In this document: positions 1 through 11,239 of the stretch, in pieces
Layout of the letters: each line of letters opens with the position of its first letter
Position numbering within the stretch: the first letter of the stretch is position 1
Source of the DNA: Dasyornis broadbenti
Lineage: Eukaryota > Chordata > Aves > Passeriformes > Dasyornithidae
Assembly: GCA_013397935.1 (NCBI GenBank)
Contig: VZRN01004390.1
Span: forward strand, 1,001,706 to 1,065,705
Direction of reading: 5' to 3'
Length of the DNA stretch: 64,000 bases
Position numbers and translations under genes: made by a program
The notes under the pieces: generated by a model
The model's input: only the letters and a program-made list of their open reading frames with translations
The model's database searches: none
What the model was told of the DNA's origin: nothing

Positions 1-3000
1 CTAATGAAGGATTGTCAAGAAATCAAAGGTAATGATGTCATTTCATGTACCCCAGCTCCTTATTTCAGATATGCATGGCAGACCTGGAGCAGACATGCCG
101 TTGTATGTCTTTCCTTCTATTCAGAGGCTCTTAATAATGTTGTAAATTGTGGGATTTTGTGAGGAACAGAGGCACGTATGTTTTGGAATTTGGACTGAGA
201 CCACTACTAGATCATTTCACACAGACTTCCAAAAAAACTAGAAACCCCAAAACCCAATCATATGATAACTTCTGGCTGAACTCCTGCCCAACTTGAATTA
301 AAGTCAAATATTGCTTTAGCTAAACTAAATCTCTCTTGGTCCTGGCTTACAAATAAAACAGTTGTTATTTTTGTTTTGTTTTTCTCTCTGTTAACTGAAC
401 AAATCTGCTTGGGATGTCCTTAAACGTCCGTGCACTGATTCACTCCAAAGTAATAGTAGATGACTAAGACAAATGATCTGAGTTACTGATTTCACGGCTG
501 GAGAGAGTGAGTAAGAAGTGCACTCTGTCCCTTGGCAGTCATACACTGCTTTACCATACCTCCATTAACACCCCAGTGAATGCGTTGATTACTGCTCTGG
601 ATTCTCTATTTAATAAACTGTATGAAACTCTCACTGGAAAAACAAATTAGTAGTTTGGCTTATCAGTTTTTATCTTGGCACAATAATGCATTTTTCCTAA
701 TCAGCTGATTTGAAATGAAATGAGGGGACAAGTACCTCCTGCCTACAGCTATACAGCTCTTTACTGATAGCTCGTGCGCTCAAAATTTGGGCAAGGTTTG
801 CATGGCCCAGTACCAAAATAACATATTACAGTAGTTTTTTTAAGTGATTGGAAGGCATGGCGATGACCTAAGACTAGCATTTTGTCCAGACTTAAAGATC
901 TGTTCCAGTATATTCCAGTCAATCCTTACCTTGGGATTTAGAACTAAAGGCAGGGATTCAAAATTTGCTTTTATTTATTAACATCGTGTGAGAGACCTGA
1001 AGAGTTTAGAGCAGAATAACTTTCAACTCTATAGGGATAAACATGCCATGTGCTTCTCAAAGAATCCTGATGGTTTTCTCAGATAACTATTTCTATACTC
1101 ACAAATCCATAAATTTCTTCAAAGCCACCTTGCCATGAGACGTAACAGGGGGAGAAGCTAAATATCAAAAGACCTAAAAATGTAACTTGTAGTAAAATAG
1201 ATATTAATTAAATATCTATTATCAGCATTAAATTCAAGCTATAACATATCGGCATTTACCAGATTTGGAGAGGAAGACACTGCACTTCAGATTGCAAAGA
1301 ATTTTTTTGAGTAATGATGAAGATTTTACTGTAATTCCAAGTCACATGCCTGTAAATTGCCTAACAAAGGTCTTATTATTCCCCTTCTGGTTTGTTTTCT
1401 TCATGGCAATGAAAATTGAGGTTGAGATGCCTTATTACTTCTTAAATGTTGAGATGGAATAACAGAATGATTTGGCCTCCAATTCAGACAGACAGGTGGT
1501 ATGGATTTATTTGGTTCCTATTGAAGAGTGCTTCCAGCAGCTGCTGAAATGGAAAGCAAACACATGAATCTTGAGATGGAGGAATAGCTTAAGCCCAGAT
1601 TTGTAAGCATAGAATTTATTTTTTTTTCCTTGCTAACTCAAAGATGAATCTTGCCAGCTTTTCCAAAGTGTTATACATATGCATGAAACATATGTATCTG
1701 CTGATTCAGGTCATAAATTGCAAACACCCAACCCATGAAAAAGAAGGAGGCAGTAGCTTTTTTCAGTATTGTCTAACAAGGCACTATTCAATTTTTAAGA
1801 GAGAAAATGGATAGGGTCAAAATCTATAACCAGATAAACAAGCTGAGCAGTCCAAATAATGTTTTATCAAATTGAGCTTCACCTACTGGCACATTTATTA
1901 CCTTAGGACAGGTAAGGAGAGACGTCTCTATAAAACTAACTTAGTAAAAGTATTACAGTTTCCTAGTTATTGTTTCCTTCTCCCTCTCATTCATTCTGTT
2001 CCTTTATCTTCATTCTCTTCTACTTGGTCATTAAAAATAGGGCAGGAAATGAAAATAGTAAAAGCAAAAAAAAGGAAAAAGGAAGAAAGGTAAGAAGAAT
2101 AACATGCAATAATCATAAAATCAAAACCTGAAAAATATTTGATTAAAAAATGTAGAGTAAACATTAAGTTTTTTGAATTTTTCTTGAAACATACTTGCCA
2201 TTTTTCACCCAGTCCTGCTGCCAACTTTCTGACTGTGTAGTACAAACAGCTTTTCAGCTACTCCTACAATGGTGCATTCAGAAAAAGATGCATGTGCTAG
2301 TGGCACCTGCACAGCCACTCATTTATGGCAGTCGAGGAGCAAGTGAACATGCCAATCAGATAATATATGCAGGTTGGATAACTATATATCTAACTATCTG
2401 CCTGTGTGTGGTACTAGAGCTAAAGTCAAGGCAGCGGGGTGACATGGAGGCTGGTATGTTCTCAAGGGTACATCCATTTTCTCCATAGCAGGAAATTGGT
2501 TTTGCAATAGTAATGCATAATTGACATTGCCAGTACAGTATAAAACAAATTGTTAACCTTCTTAGTTTTAGTTTCAGATTCAAAAAAAGAAAAATTAATC
2601 TGAAGCAATAGGCTTCTCAATGTCATATCTATTTAATTCTTTTTCTTATAAATAGATGCAAATATTTGAATATATGTAGTTATCTGCTTGCATTAAAGGG
2701 ATAATATGTGCCTGCGTATATGAATATGTATCTATAGGTGTGTATGGTGAGTATATTTCTTCAATGCAAGCAGATGACTACAACAAGATTGTTAATCTCT
2801 GAAACTGAAAATATTAACGCCTAGGAGATATTGACTAGACATTCTATTGGAGCTGTGAAATAACTACTGCCACCAGTATTTCTAATGAAGACCATCTGCA
2901 AACAGCTTTATTTTTTGTTCCAAAAAAAGCATTCACATTGTTTTTAATCCAGCTGAACTTTTCAGGGATTAGCTATTATGTTCTCATTACTCCTTTCACT

Positions 3001-3060
3001 GACAAATAACTTTCAGGAGCAATTCCACCATCAAACCAGTTCACCAAGCAAAATATTTTG
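1..3060. other. Unique AT-rich DNA, no gene seen
   Basis: I see no coding exon, RNA gene or recognisable transposable element in this stretch. It is AT-rich, CpG-poor and full of stop codons in all six frames; the open frames present (up to 97 codons, at 2195-2488 +) have no family resemblance that I know. Two short AT-rich hairpins are visible: 10-base arms at 1196-1205 and 1211-1220, and 9-base arms at 1673-1681 and 1689-1697. Such arms are common by chance in DNA of this composition. Confidence 0.6.
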
Positions 3061-3064
3061 TTTC

Positions 3065-3150
3065 ATAAATGGACAAAACAAAACCAACCAAAAAACCCAA
3101 ACACCAAAACCTCCAAAGAAATCACAAAAACAAAAAAATCAAAGCCAATC
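3065..3150. repeat. A/C-rich low-complexity tract
   Basis: The plus strand here is almost only A and C, as degenerate AAAC/AACC units, with very few G or T. It belongs to a recurring type in this window (also 3894-3966, 21356-21420, 23207-23245, 25312-25345 and, on the opposite strand, 22258-22432). It could be the decayed A-rich tail of a retroposed copy or simple slippage product; no retroposed body was recognised beside it. Confidence 0.7.
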
Positions 3151-3238
3151 TTCTACCTCTCTACAAATTGAGCTTAAAATTTTCTGATTTTATGTAGCAT
3201 GCAGTTCTAGCTAATAATAGCAATTTTCACAGGGTAGG

Positions 3239-3260
3239 ATATCCAGAATATTCTGGATAT
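3239..3260. repeat. Perfect 22-bp palindrome
   Basis: The 22 bases from 3239 to 3260 equal their own reverse complement exactly, centred on GAATATTC, with no spacer. The match stops on both sides (G at 3238 against A at 3261). A related ATATTCT string follows at 3262-3268. It could be the remnant of a DNA-transposon terminus, a dimeric protein-binding site, or chance in AT-rich DNA. Confidence 0.9.
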
Positions 3261-3893
3261 AATATTCTACCACTTTTTTTTTTAACATTAGGCTGAAAAA
3301 ATAACTGGGAGAGTCAAAAACATATTCATGGTGTTTCTGATTGATTCATTATTGTCTTTTAGGAATTTACTTAATTGTTTTAATTTTCTTTAGGGGACGT
3401 GTAAGCAAAATTAGCAAATGAGTGTATGATGCATATGGAAAAAAGAGCAGAAAATCTGTAGACATTTCCATTCTGACCTTAAGGAAACTTAGCTTACTCT
3501 TTGACTAAAGGGTTTTCTGGATTCTCCATAACTGTATCCTTTACAGAAGATTATATCCTTTTGTTGATTCACAGGAAGCAGAGGAAAGGTGGCATTGCAG
3601 TAGAACGCATATGAAAGGCAAGAGTATCCACTGATGGCACATTTCTTTTTTTTTTTTTGCCATGCAACTAACCTCCCATGTTCTTAATTCTGTGTCACTG
3701 TTAGAGTAAATACAGAAATACATACCCAGAGGTACAGTGCTCCTTCATTCGTTCTGTGCCCATTTTCAGGCAGGAGGTCTGACCAAATGGTTATTTTATA
3801 GTCCCTTTTTGAAGTAAGATCCAGAAATTTTAGCTGCTAGACCTAAATTATTTTTTTATAGTGTTACAGTGTGTTTCTAATTCATTCAGCCTT

Positions 3894-3966
3894 AAAAAAA
3901 AAAAACCAAACAAACAAAAAAACAAACCAACAAAACAAAACAAAAAAGAAAACCAAATAAAAACAA
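3894..3966. repeat. A-rich (AAAC)n-like tract
   Basis: A 12-base A run is followed by degenerate CAAA/CCAAA units for about 60 bases on the plus strand. This is simple low-complexity sequence. A retroposon tail is possible, but the upstream flank shows no recognisable body. Confidence 0.8.
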
Positions 3967-4100
3967 CCCCCTGTCCCCAGCCTTAGTATTTCTATATGTA
4001 GGGCAAAGTAGCCATCTAATGGAAAATGGAATACTTCACTGAAGTTAAAATGATGTATTTGAGATTATGCACTTCTACAAGATTAAACACCAAAATCAAT

Positions 4101-4139
4101 GTTATGCATTGATTATGTTATGCAAAATCTGTTATGCAT
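4101..4139. repeat. Three spaced GTTATGCA(T/A) motifs
   Basis: The nonamer GTTATGCAT occurs at 4101-4109 and 4131-4139, with the variant GTTATGCAA at 4117-4125, so three copies start 16 and 14 bases apart. The middle copy runs into ATGCAAAAT, close to the POU/octamer consensus ATGCAAAT. This could be a small binding-site cluster or the remains of a short tandem repeat; the sequence alone does not decide. Confidence 0.5.
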
Positions 4140-4289
4140 TACTGAAATCCACTGGTAGAGTGTTTCTGATAATTATCCCAGTAAGATCCATAGAGAATTG
4201 AGAAACACCCTGTTATTACTTTGCCTTGCAGATCCATAAACCATCTCTGAAGTTATCCAGGATTGTCTATGCAGTATTCTGCCTGGTGT

Positions 4290-5790
4290 GCCTTTGGACA
4301 GTATTTGCTCTGCACTTCTCTCCTGCTCTTCCCCCTCCCATTCACCCCACAAGAGATTTCTAGTAACAGCCCTGCCTGACTGGACTGTGTCATTCATGCC
4401 TTGCAACTCAACATGGCTCTCTCCCTGGATGCAGCTAGGTACTTGGTGCACAATCCTGGAGATCAGCAATGTGGTGTGGCGCAGTTCAGCCTGCTGGAAA
4501 TCTGGGAGGAGAGAGCCCTGGGCCGTGCGTGTATGTGTGAGAACTGTGGGAGCTGAGATCCTCCCCAGCACACTGTTCTGGGAGGCAAAACACAAGTCAA
4601 AACCAGACACCTACTTCTTGTAAGAATCACACAAAAAATGCTGTGACAGGTGAACTAAGTGCTTCATTTGTGGCAAAATTCATTCCCTTCATCTGTGGGC
4701 AAAAAGCAAAACCCTTAGTGCCAGTCCCTGCAGACCAACATTTGTAGGTCCATGGCTGCCTAGAAGCATCCCACCACACCAGATCAAGGAAATGCTCAAC
4801 AGTCCTGGGATATTGGTCAACAGAAACCAAGCCATGCTTTTCTACAACAGCTGAGCTATGTGTGTCTGAACTGTTTCCCCTGGTTTGTTAGCCATTTCCT
4901 GGCTTGGCAAAGAGACATATCTGTGGATTTATGGGGGCGTTATTCACCATGGGGCTCCCCTACCACATCGCAGCATTGGGGATTGGTGGCACAGGGAGAG
5001 AGAGGAGCCATGGGACCACGCAGCTCTGGGAACCCAGCAGGAACTGGCTCTGCCATAGCAGTAACTGACAGCAGCTGGTCCAGGCCCACCTCTGTATTTC
5101 ACTGTGCTGTGCACAGGCTGGGCCATGGTGGCTGTGTAGAATAACTACTGACAAAATAGCATTGGCTGAAGGTGTGTGGTGCCAGCCAGTAGCACACAGG
5201 GTGGTTGGTGCCTGCTGTTCTGGGCTTCAAATACGACTATTTGCTAGGCGGATGTAGCTCATGTGACAACCTAGAACTTGGGATTTCATTGGCAGTGGTG
5301 GAGCAGAGTTCATGTAAGGCACAGAATTCAGAGAAAAGCAGGAAGTGAGGAGGAATGTATGACTTTTTTAACACAAAGAGCAGGTCTGCTGCTGCTCTGG
5401 GTCTTTCCTCTCCTTTTATGGGTTACAGAAAGCTCCAGTTCCTTCAGGGCTCTACCCAGATGGAGGACTGGTGTGAGAGCTCATGCCCTAGCAGGAAGGA
5501 TACAGGTTGCGCCCACCGTAGATGAGGTGTGCATTTGCCATGGCATTTTTGAACGTTTTCAAAAGTGTGGAAAAGTATTGCACACAGTGGAGCAGGGTCT
5601 GTCTCCTGTCTTATTGGCAGACTGGCAGACCAGGAAAATTCCTGGGGATCATCCACACTAGTGAGCATACAGAAAAAGAGGTTTCCTCCCTGGGATTTCA
5701 ACTAGGGCATGGTACTGTGTGCAGAAAGAACCGGACACTATGTGCATTGTCAGAGAATTTGGCCTCAGGGGAGCTAACAGGGATGCTGTG
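4290..5790. other. Higher-GC block of unknown nature
   Basis: This 1.5-kb block is visibly richer in G and C than its flanks and carries several overlapping open frames on both strands (for example 4173-4610 minus, 145 codons, and 5278-5661 plus, 127 codons). None resembles a protein family known to me, and opposite-strand frames overlap, which is what raised GC alone produces. I do not recognise a CR1 or LTR consensus in it. It could be an old unrecognised repeat, a non-coding exon or regulatory DNA. No clear splice-bounded exon stands out. Confidence 0.4.
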
Positions 5791-8572
5791 ACAGGATACT
5801 GCAGACACAATGACTTATATTTCCAATCAGGATTAATAATTGTTCAGGCCATCAAACATAAATAGGTGGTGTTTAGACAAATGAATTTTATATCAAGCTT
5901 TTGGTCATATGAATTCACGCGTTGCCACATCAATTGAAAGCAGGATGAGAGCCATCAAAGCAGCAATAGGTTATGGGCAATCTGACCTGATGGGTCCTGG
6001 GAAAAGTGTAGGTTTCAGTGCTGAGTACACAAATCAGCCATGCTAAGCCTGCATGGGAAAAGAGCAGGCAGAATATATTGCTCATCAGTATGGCATGAGA
6101 CCAGTCAGTCTGAAGTTTACGCACGCACACAGTGGGCACATGCATACTCTTCTGGGTTTTGGGGTTGATTTGTTTACTGATGTTCTTATGGCTGTGTTAG
6201 CATGGTTAGTCATGCTTCACAGCGTCTGAATCTGTTGCTGTCACCAACACAATGATAACCAGGTACAGAATTCTGTTTCTTTGAAGGAGATGGATGCCAT
6301 AGGGACAGAAATCACAGATCTACAATCCATTGAAAAAGGCAGAGAAGACTTCACTGGTTCTGGCAGCTCTCCTCCCTGGCAAGCTGACCAGTAGGTCCAG
6401 AGGTCTGATGTTTATTTTCCTTTTCCTGCTTCTGAGTCATACAGACTCTTTCCCACTGTGATTAGGTGGGAAGCATGCTGCCTGGGCTGACATGACTCTT
6501 GCATAGGTGGCACGTCTTCATGTTGTTCATACTCATATTGTCTCTGGAGGAACATTTGGCAAAAGCCGTCAAATATGTGCTTTGAGAGACTTGTGTGTGA
6601 AATGCAGTTATGAGATAAGCTAAAATGTATACAGTAAATGAAAGAAGTCTCTATTACAGCAGCATAACTCACAGGTACAAAGCTACCTATGCTTGCAAAG
6701 TCGTTGGAGCATCAGTACAACACAAATTGAATGTGAAAATTTGGCTCAGACATGTATATCTCATCTCCAACTTTCAGAATTCCATGGAATTAAACTCTAA
6801 AATACTTCAGTACTTCTGCTCTGAACAAAACTTAGAATTTTTGTTAGTCACAGTTCTAAACAGATTACAGATCATGCTGATGAGATTTTTCAAACTCCTG
6901 ATTTTTAGTTTAAAAATCTATGAGCAGCATGAAAAGTGGATTGTCCCCCTTTATTTGCTCTCTCATTCAGTAAAAAAGTTTGTCAAAGCACAGACAAGCT
7001 GCCAAGATTGCAAAGGCAAAACAATTCATAAATGTGGGCACACCACCTGTGCCTCTGCAGTCCAGGCAGGGCCTTGGCATCCCATTTGGAGGGAAAACAA
7101 GAGGAAACCAATTCTGACTCATTGAGACAGGTGGAGGAACAAAGCAGTGGCTTTGGCTTAACCATGGAATTGACTAGAGGAAAAATTTTATTGCCAAAGG
7201 ATACACTCCATTTGTGATCAGCTCCACTGTTCTTGGCTAATAAAGTGAATATTTCTCCTTGACGTTCCATTGACTTATCAGCACATGAGCAAAGCCTTCT
7301 TCTGGCCTAGTTAAGAGAGCCATCTTTCTAGGCCTGATTGAAATGCTGCTGCAGTCAATCAGATAGGGAAAAGAGCTAGTCACCAAAGAGCTATCACACC
7401 AAAACACAGAGTGTTTGTTACAGACTTGAGTTATGACTCAGACTGATGGCTAAGTAAAGGATCTCTATGTTTCCCTTTGCTCTTTAATTATTAATTTTTA
7501 TAAGAAACATTAAAAATATCCCTGTTTCAACTTCTTGGATTAGAAAGCTTTTGTTTCCTTCAAGCCACAATTTTGTACAAAAGGGAAATCTTTGAAATAT
7601 TAGGAAATTTAGATATAAAATTATTAAAGAAAGATCAGCATATTAATAAAATATTACAAAATTATTGAAATTAAATGCCTCATCGCACTCAGTTCGCACA
7701 TTTTTTTGCTTTTCAATTTGTGGAAATTACTGAGATTTTTGACTTTCATCCTTACCCGAGAGGAAAAAATGCAAGCAGCTCAGAACTATCTGCTGTAGGA
7801 GAAGGGAGTTTCCTATCCGGCTTCAGTCCCATTTGGTTGCTCCCTGTTGTGAAGTTATTTGCAATGGGTGTCTTATTCCTGTAATTTATAAATGCCTTCT
7901 AATAGAAGAGATGAGATGAGGCAATGGAAGTTGGTAAGTACTTCCTGAGTATGAAGACCAGAGCAGCTCATAACTTGTGTTCCCCCCTTCCCCGTTCCCT
8001 TCTGCTCTATTCATTCCCCAAACTGGCCTTATTCCTTGTATTTTTACTGGGCAGAGACAGGCTAAGCACCTCCTAATACATAAGTCTCAGCCACACTCAG
8101 AGGCCTTAATGAAGGTTAAACTTCCGCAGACTAAGTTTCAAAACATAAGTATATTTTTGAATGCAATTAAAAATCTTAATAGGTTTCCCAAAGTCAATCC
8201 AGAATAAAGAACATTCCTCTTTGGCAACTTGCAAATAATGGAGAAAATTCTAACCACAATGTCTCTGAAGCTATCCCTAGAGTCAAACTGGAATTTTTAT
8301 TGCTGCATTGCCTTTTTAGTCATGCCACTTTTTAGCCCTGTTAGTTTTAGAAGTGAAGGATAAATCTATGAGCAAAAGTTTCTGATGCCTTTAGAAGCAG
8401 CTTATTCAGCCTGTGTTGTTTATGAACTACAGGTCGTTCCATTTCTTTCAAACCTCTGCATTGCTAATGTTTCCAGGAAGTTGTCAGTACTACAGCATAT
8501 ATTAAAGAGTAATATTATACACTGCACTAAGAATGGCTATCATTCCATTCTGGTGGAACTTATCCATGTTCA
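5791..8572. other. Unique DNA, no gene seen
   Basis: There is no recognisable exon, RNA gene or mobile element here. The longest open frame of the whole window lies here (6625-7125 plus, 166 codons). Its translation has no recognisable domain, it is rich in Leu/Ile/Phe/Lys as expected for translated AT-rich DNA, and its length is near what chance predicts for 64 kb in six frames. It is therefore not called as a gene. Confidence 0.6.
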
Positions 8573-8758
8573 TGTGCGGCAGGTTGACCTTGGCTCAGCA
8601 CTAGAGGCCTACCAAATCATTCTATCACTCCCCTCCCCAACAGGACAGGGAGGGGGAGAATATAAGATGGAAAAAACCTCATGGATCAAGAAAAAGGCAG
8701 TTTAATAAAGCAAAAGCAGATGTTGCCCATGCGCAAGCAAAGATAAAACCCAAAATAT

Positions 8759-8764
8759 TTTATT
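8759..8764 (-). terminator. AATAAA polyadenylation signal in the LTR
   Basis: Minus-strand AATAAA lies about 100 bases downstream of the LTR TATA box, which fits a short R region. It is the likely polyadenylation signal of the former provirus. Confidence 0.55.
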
Positions 8765-8862
8765 CTCTACTTTCCATCAGCAGGCGATATCCAGTCACCT
8801 CCCAGGAAGTAGTTGTTACACTGGAAGACAATTATCATAGATAATGAATGGCCATGCTTCTT

Positions 8863-8872
8863 CCTTTATATC
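8863..8872 (-). promoter_or_regulatory. TATA box of the ERVL-like LTR
   Basis: On the minus strand this reads GATATAAAGG, a good TATA match, just downstream of the conserved U3 block. It is the expected position for the retroviral core promoter, with transcription towards lower coordinates. Whether it is still active cannot be told from sequence. Confidence 0.6.
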
Positions 8873-9087
8873 TGAGCAGATATCATATAGTATGGAATAT
8901 CCCTTTGGTCAGTTTGGGTCAGCTGTCCTGGTTATGTCCACTCCCAGGATCTTGCCCACATGCAGCCTACTGGTGTGGGTGCAGAATGTTGGAGAGACAG
9001 CACCAATGCTGTGCCAGTTGCTGGTGTCCTTGCAACCAGCTCAGCACCTTATTATTTCTATGCCACATAAGTGCTGAAACCAGTTAT

Positions 9088-9837
9088 AACCCCTTATACA
9101 TGCATTTCAACTACTACGCCTTAAATTTGGACTGTTATACATTATTGAGTACACAAAACTGTGATTAGGCATTTGTAAGACTTGCCAGACTCAGAAAGTT
9201 GTAATGTGATAAGTCTCCTTAAAGTCTATGTGTTTGTGAGCTATGATTTAAAGTGTAGCTTTATCTTTTTGATCACAGATATAAAAATATTAGAAAACAA
9301 AGAAAAATTATTCTTTGGTTGGTTAACACCATTAAATCTGCAAGCACTCTCATTTCTGGCTAGGAATAGGAGTAACAACTACAACCCTCTCTTTCCTGGT
9401 CCTCATAAATCTGAAGCCTATGTCCTGCAAGTAAACAGGTTATAAATAAAAGGGATATTAACTTCATGAGTTCTCTACACAGAATGTTTTGCTCCTATAT
9501 GAGAGTCAGTAATAGCCATCAAAACACAAATAACTTGATTTCACCCTTATGCTAAGCAATGCCCTTTCAGGTTATCAGACTCTAAATATGGTATTTACGA
9601 TCTATCAGAGTAAAGGAAGTCAAAGGGAAAAAAACAGTGAGTTCTGCTTTAGGAAGCACTCCTCTATAGATACCAAGCGTCAAAGGACTTGTAAGAAAGT
9701 CTTAGATGACATAACCTCCAAAATTACATATGCTTACTATTATCCCCTGAATTCAGACAGTAAAATATTAAAAGGCAAAACCAATCTACTCCCTCTCTGA
9801 CTGAGACTATCACTTTGATGTGGTTCTGGAGGATTTT
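9088..9837. other. Unique AT-rich DNA, no gene seen
   Basis: There is no recognised exon or repeat between the LTR and the TG-rich microsatellite. The open frames here (up to 87 codons, at 9182-9445) look like chance. Confidence 0.6.
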
Positions 9838-9970
9838 TGCATGTGTGTACGTGTATTTTAAATGCCATGTCTTTGTGTGTATTTGTATATTTGCATATGT
9901 GCATATGTGCATGCATATGTGACACATATGCATGCACATACCTATGTGTGTGTATAAAACATGTATGTGC
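9838..9970. repeat. TG-rich degenerate microsatellite
   Basis: About 130 bases built from TGTG, TATG, GCATATG and ATGTGTG units on the plus strand. Alternating purine-pyrimidine sequence predominates, which is the class that can adopt Z-DNA under supercoiling. It contains the long palindrome at 9904-9940. Confidence 0.85.
9904..9940. repeat. Palindrome with 18-bp perfect arms and 1-nt spacer
   Basis: The left arm 9904-9921 and right arm 9923-9940 are exact reverse complements around a single A at 9922. The arms contain GCATGC and CATATG. Pairing fails at the next base (A 9903 against C 9941). It lies within alternating purine-pyrimidine DNA, so it may have arisen by strand switching or fold-back replication in the microsatellite. 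Confidence 0.95.
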
Positions 9971-10014
9971 TACATATATTTGAAGTATCTATTTTGCATA
10001 TAGTTTGTGGCTTG

Positions 10015-10033
10015 TTTTTTTTTTTTTTTTTTT
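10015..10033. repeat. Poly-T run, 19 bases
   Basis: Nineteen consecutive T residues followed by TTTG units. It is a simple homopolymer; no retroposed body is recognised next to it. Confidence 0.9.
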
Positions 10034-11239
10034 GTTTGTTTATTTAAACCCCTTATCAAATGTTGACATTTTTGTTTACAGGAAACCAAGGATGAGTACT
10101 GAAAGATGCATGCAGAGTACAAAATGCATTTCTGGGAAGAAAAAAAAGAAGAAAAACAACATTACAGAAGCAAACTGCTTCCATGACTTGCCCCTCTGTC
10201 TCCCACAAAGACTTCCTGGCAAACCCAATGCACACATTCATTGTAGCGCTATGTCAGGCATATCACAGTCTTCAGAATTTTCCCTCAAGACCTGTGCATA
10301 CACATAGCCACACACACAGTCAGAGTGTCAGTAGATACCGTGATTACAATTATGACAAGAGCTGACTTGGATGCATGCCATGTCAGAAGTTTGACAGGCC
10401 AGGCTGTGGCTTGGAGAGCTGTGTTTCGGTATGCAGAGTGTGTTGTTTCAGGGCTTTCAGATGAGAAGAGGTGACTTTGCTTTGTGACTGGCTCAGGGCA
10501 ACAGTTAGGGAAGAGAGAGTCACAGCTCCTCCCTCCTTTTCCGTCTTTGCAGATACAGAAGAAAGCTATTCCACATACCCTGCCATATAAATGACTGCAG
10601 ATGAGGACCACCTGAACAAGCAAGATAGAACCCAGGGCATTCCTTTTCAGTTTTTTAAGCATGGTTATCTAGCTTGCATTGTAATTTGTTTCCTCAATCA
10701 GATTTCTATTAGACATTTATGTCTCACTTATTTTTGTTCTGAAACTATTAATCTAAACCTCTTAAATTTTTAGTACATTTCCTTTAACGTTACAACTAGC
10801 CATTATATTGATAGCCAACATATTATATTTGTTGTATTCTTTCTTTGAGGCTTACTTATTAAAAAGTTATCCCCAGGCTGATTTCATATGGAACACCCCC
10901 CACCTTTCTCACAAGCATTGATATGTGTAGGGCTTTTTTTGGTATTCCTGATCACCATGAAGCAAACCCATGCCAGTTTGCAGAAGCAGTCACTATGTTG
11001 CCTAGTGGACTGTTACTAATAAGGGGATAAATTTGGTGTCCTGGCAGCAAGTATGGTTTGGCAAATATACTTAGGCTTTGATGCTGTGAGTTGTCCTTTC
11101 CAAACAAGAGTGTCTGGGTGGTATTTTGAAGCTACGCAGTCTGCTGCTGTTTTCCTGGATATAATAACACTGCAACATGCCTGTTGTGTTAGAGGCCATG
11201 CTGTCTTAATACTGCACATTTAATGATCTCTTCTTATGA
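10034..11239. other. Unique DNA, no gene seen
   Basis: No exon, RNA gene or recognised repeat. The minus-strand open frame at 10285-10662 (125 codons) has no recognisable domain and overlaps other frames, so it is treated as chance. Confidence 0.6.

Larger units (their letters stand above)
8573..9087 (-). mobile_element. Solo LTR of an avian ERVL-like endogenous retrovirus
   Basis: I recognise this as an avian endogenous-retrovirus LTR of the abundant ERVL-like type, read on the minus strand. Landmarks on the plus strand are GGTTGACCTTGGCT (8582-8595, near the LTR 3' end), GATCAAGAAAAAGGCAGTTT (8683-8702), the U3 box GTATGGAATATCCCTTTGGT (8891-8910) followed by GGTCAGCTGTCCTGG (8917-8931), and TGCTGAAACCAG (9072-9083, near the LTR 5' end). 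A TATA box (8863-8872) and a polyadenylation hexamer (8759-8764) sit in the right order and spacing for the U3-R-U5 layout. The 8573 edge is TG on the plus strand, that is a CA end on the minus strand. The 9087 end is diverged and approximate. No internal gag, pol or env sequence is seen on either side, so it is a solo LTR, presumably left by LTR-LTR recombination. No clear target-site duplication was found. The subfamily name is left open. Confidence 0.82.

Noticed and set aside
4173..4610. 145-codon minus-strand frame in the GC-elevated block
   Set aside because: Overlapped by a 111-codon plus-strand frame, with no recognisable motifs.
6625..7125. Longest open frame of the window, 166 codons, plus strand
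   Set aside because: No recognisable domain, composition typical of translated AT-rich DNA, and the length is about what a rough chance estimate gives for the longest frame in 64 kb over six frames.
8568..9095. Target-site duplication around the ERVL-like LTR
   Set aside because: GTTCA before 8573 does not match the bases after 9087, and that boundary is uncertain, so no duplication is claimed.
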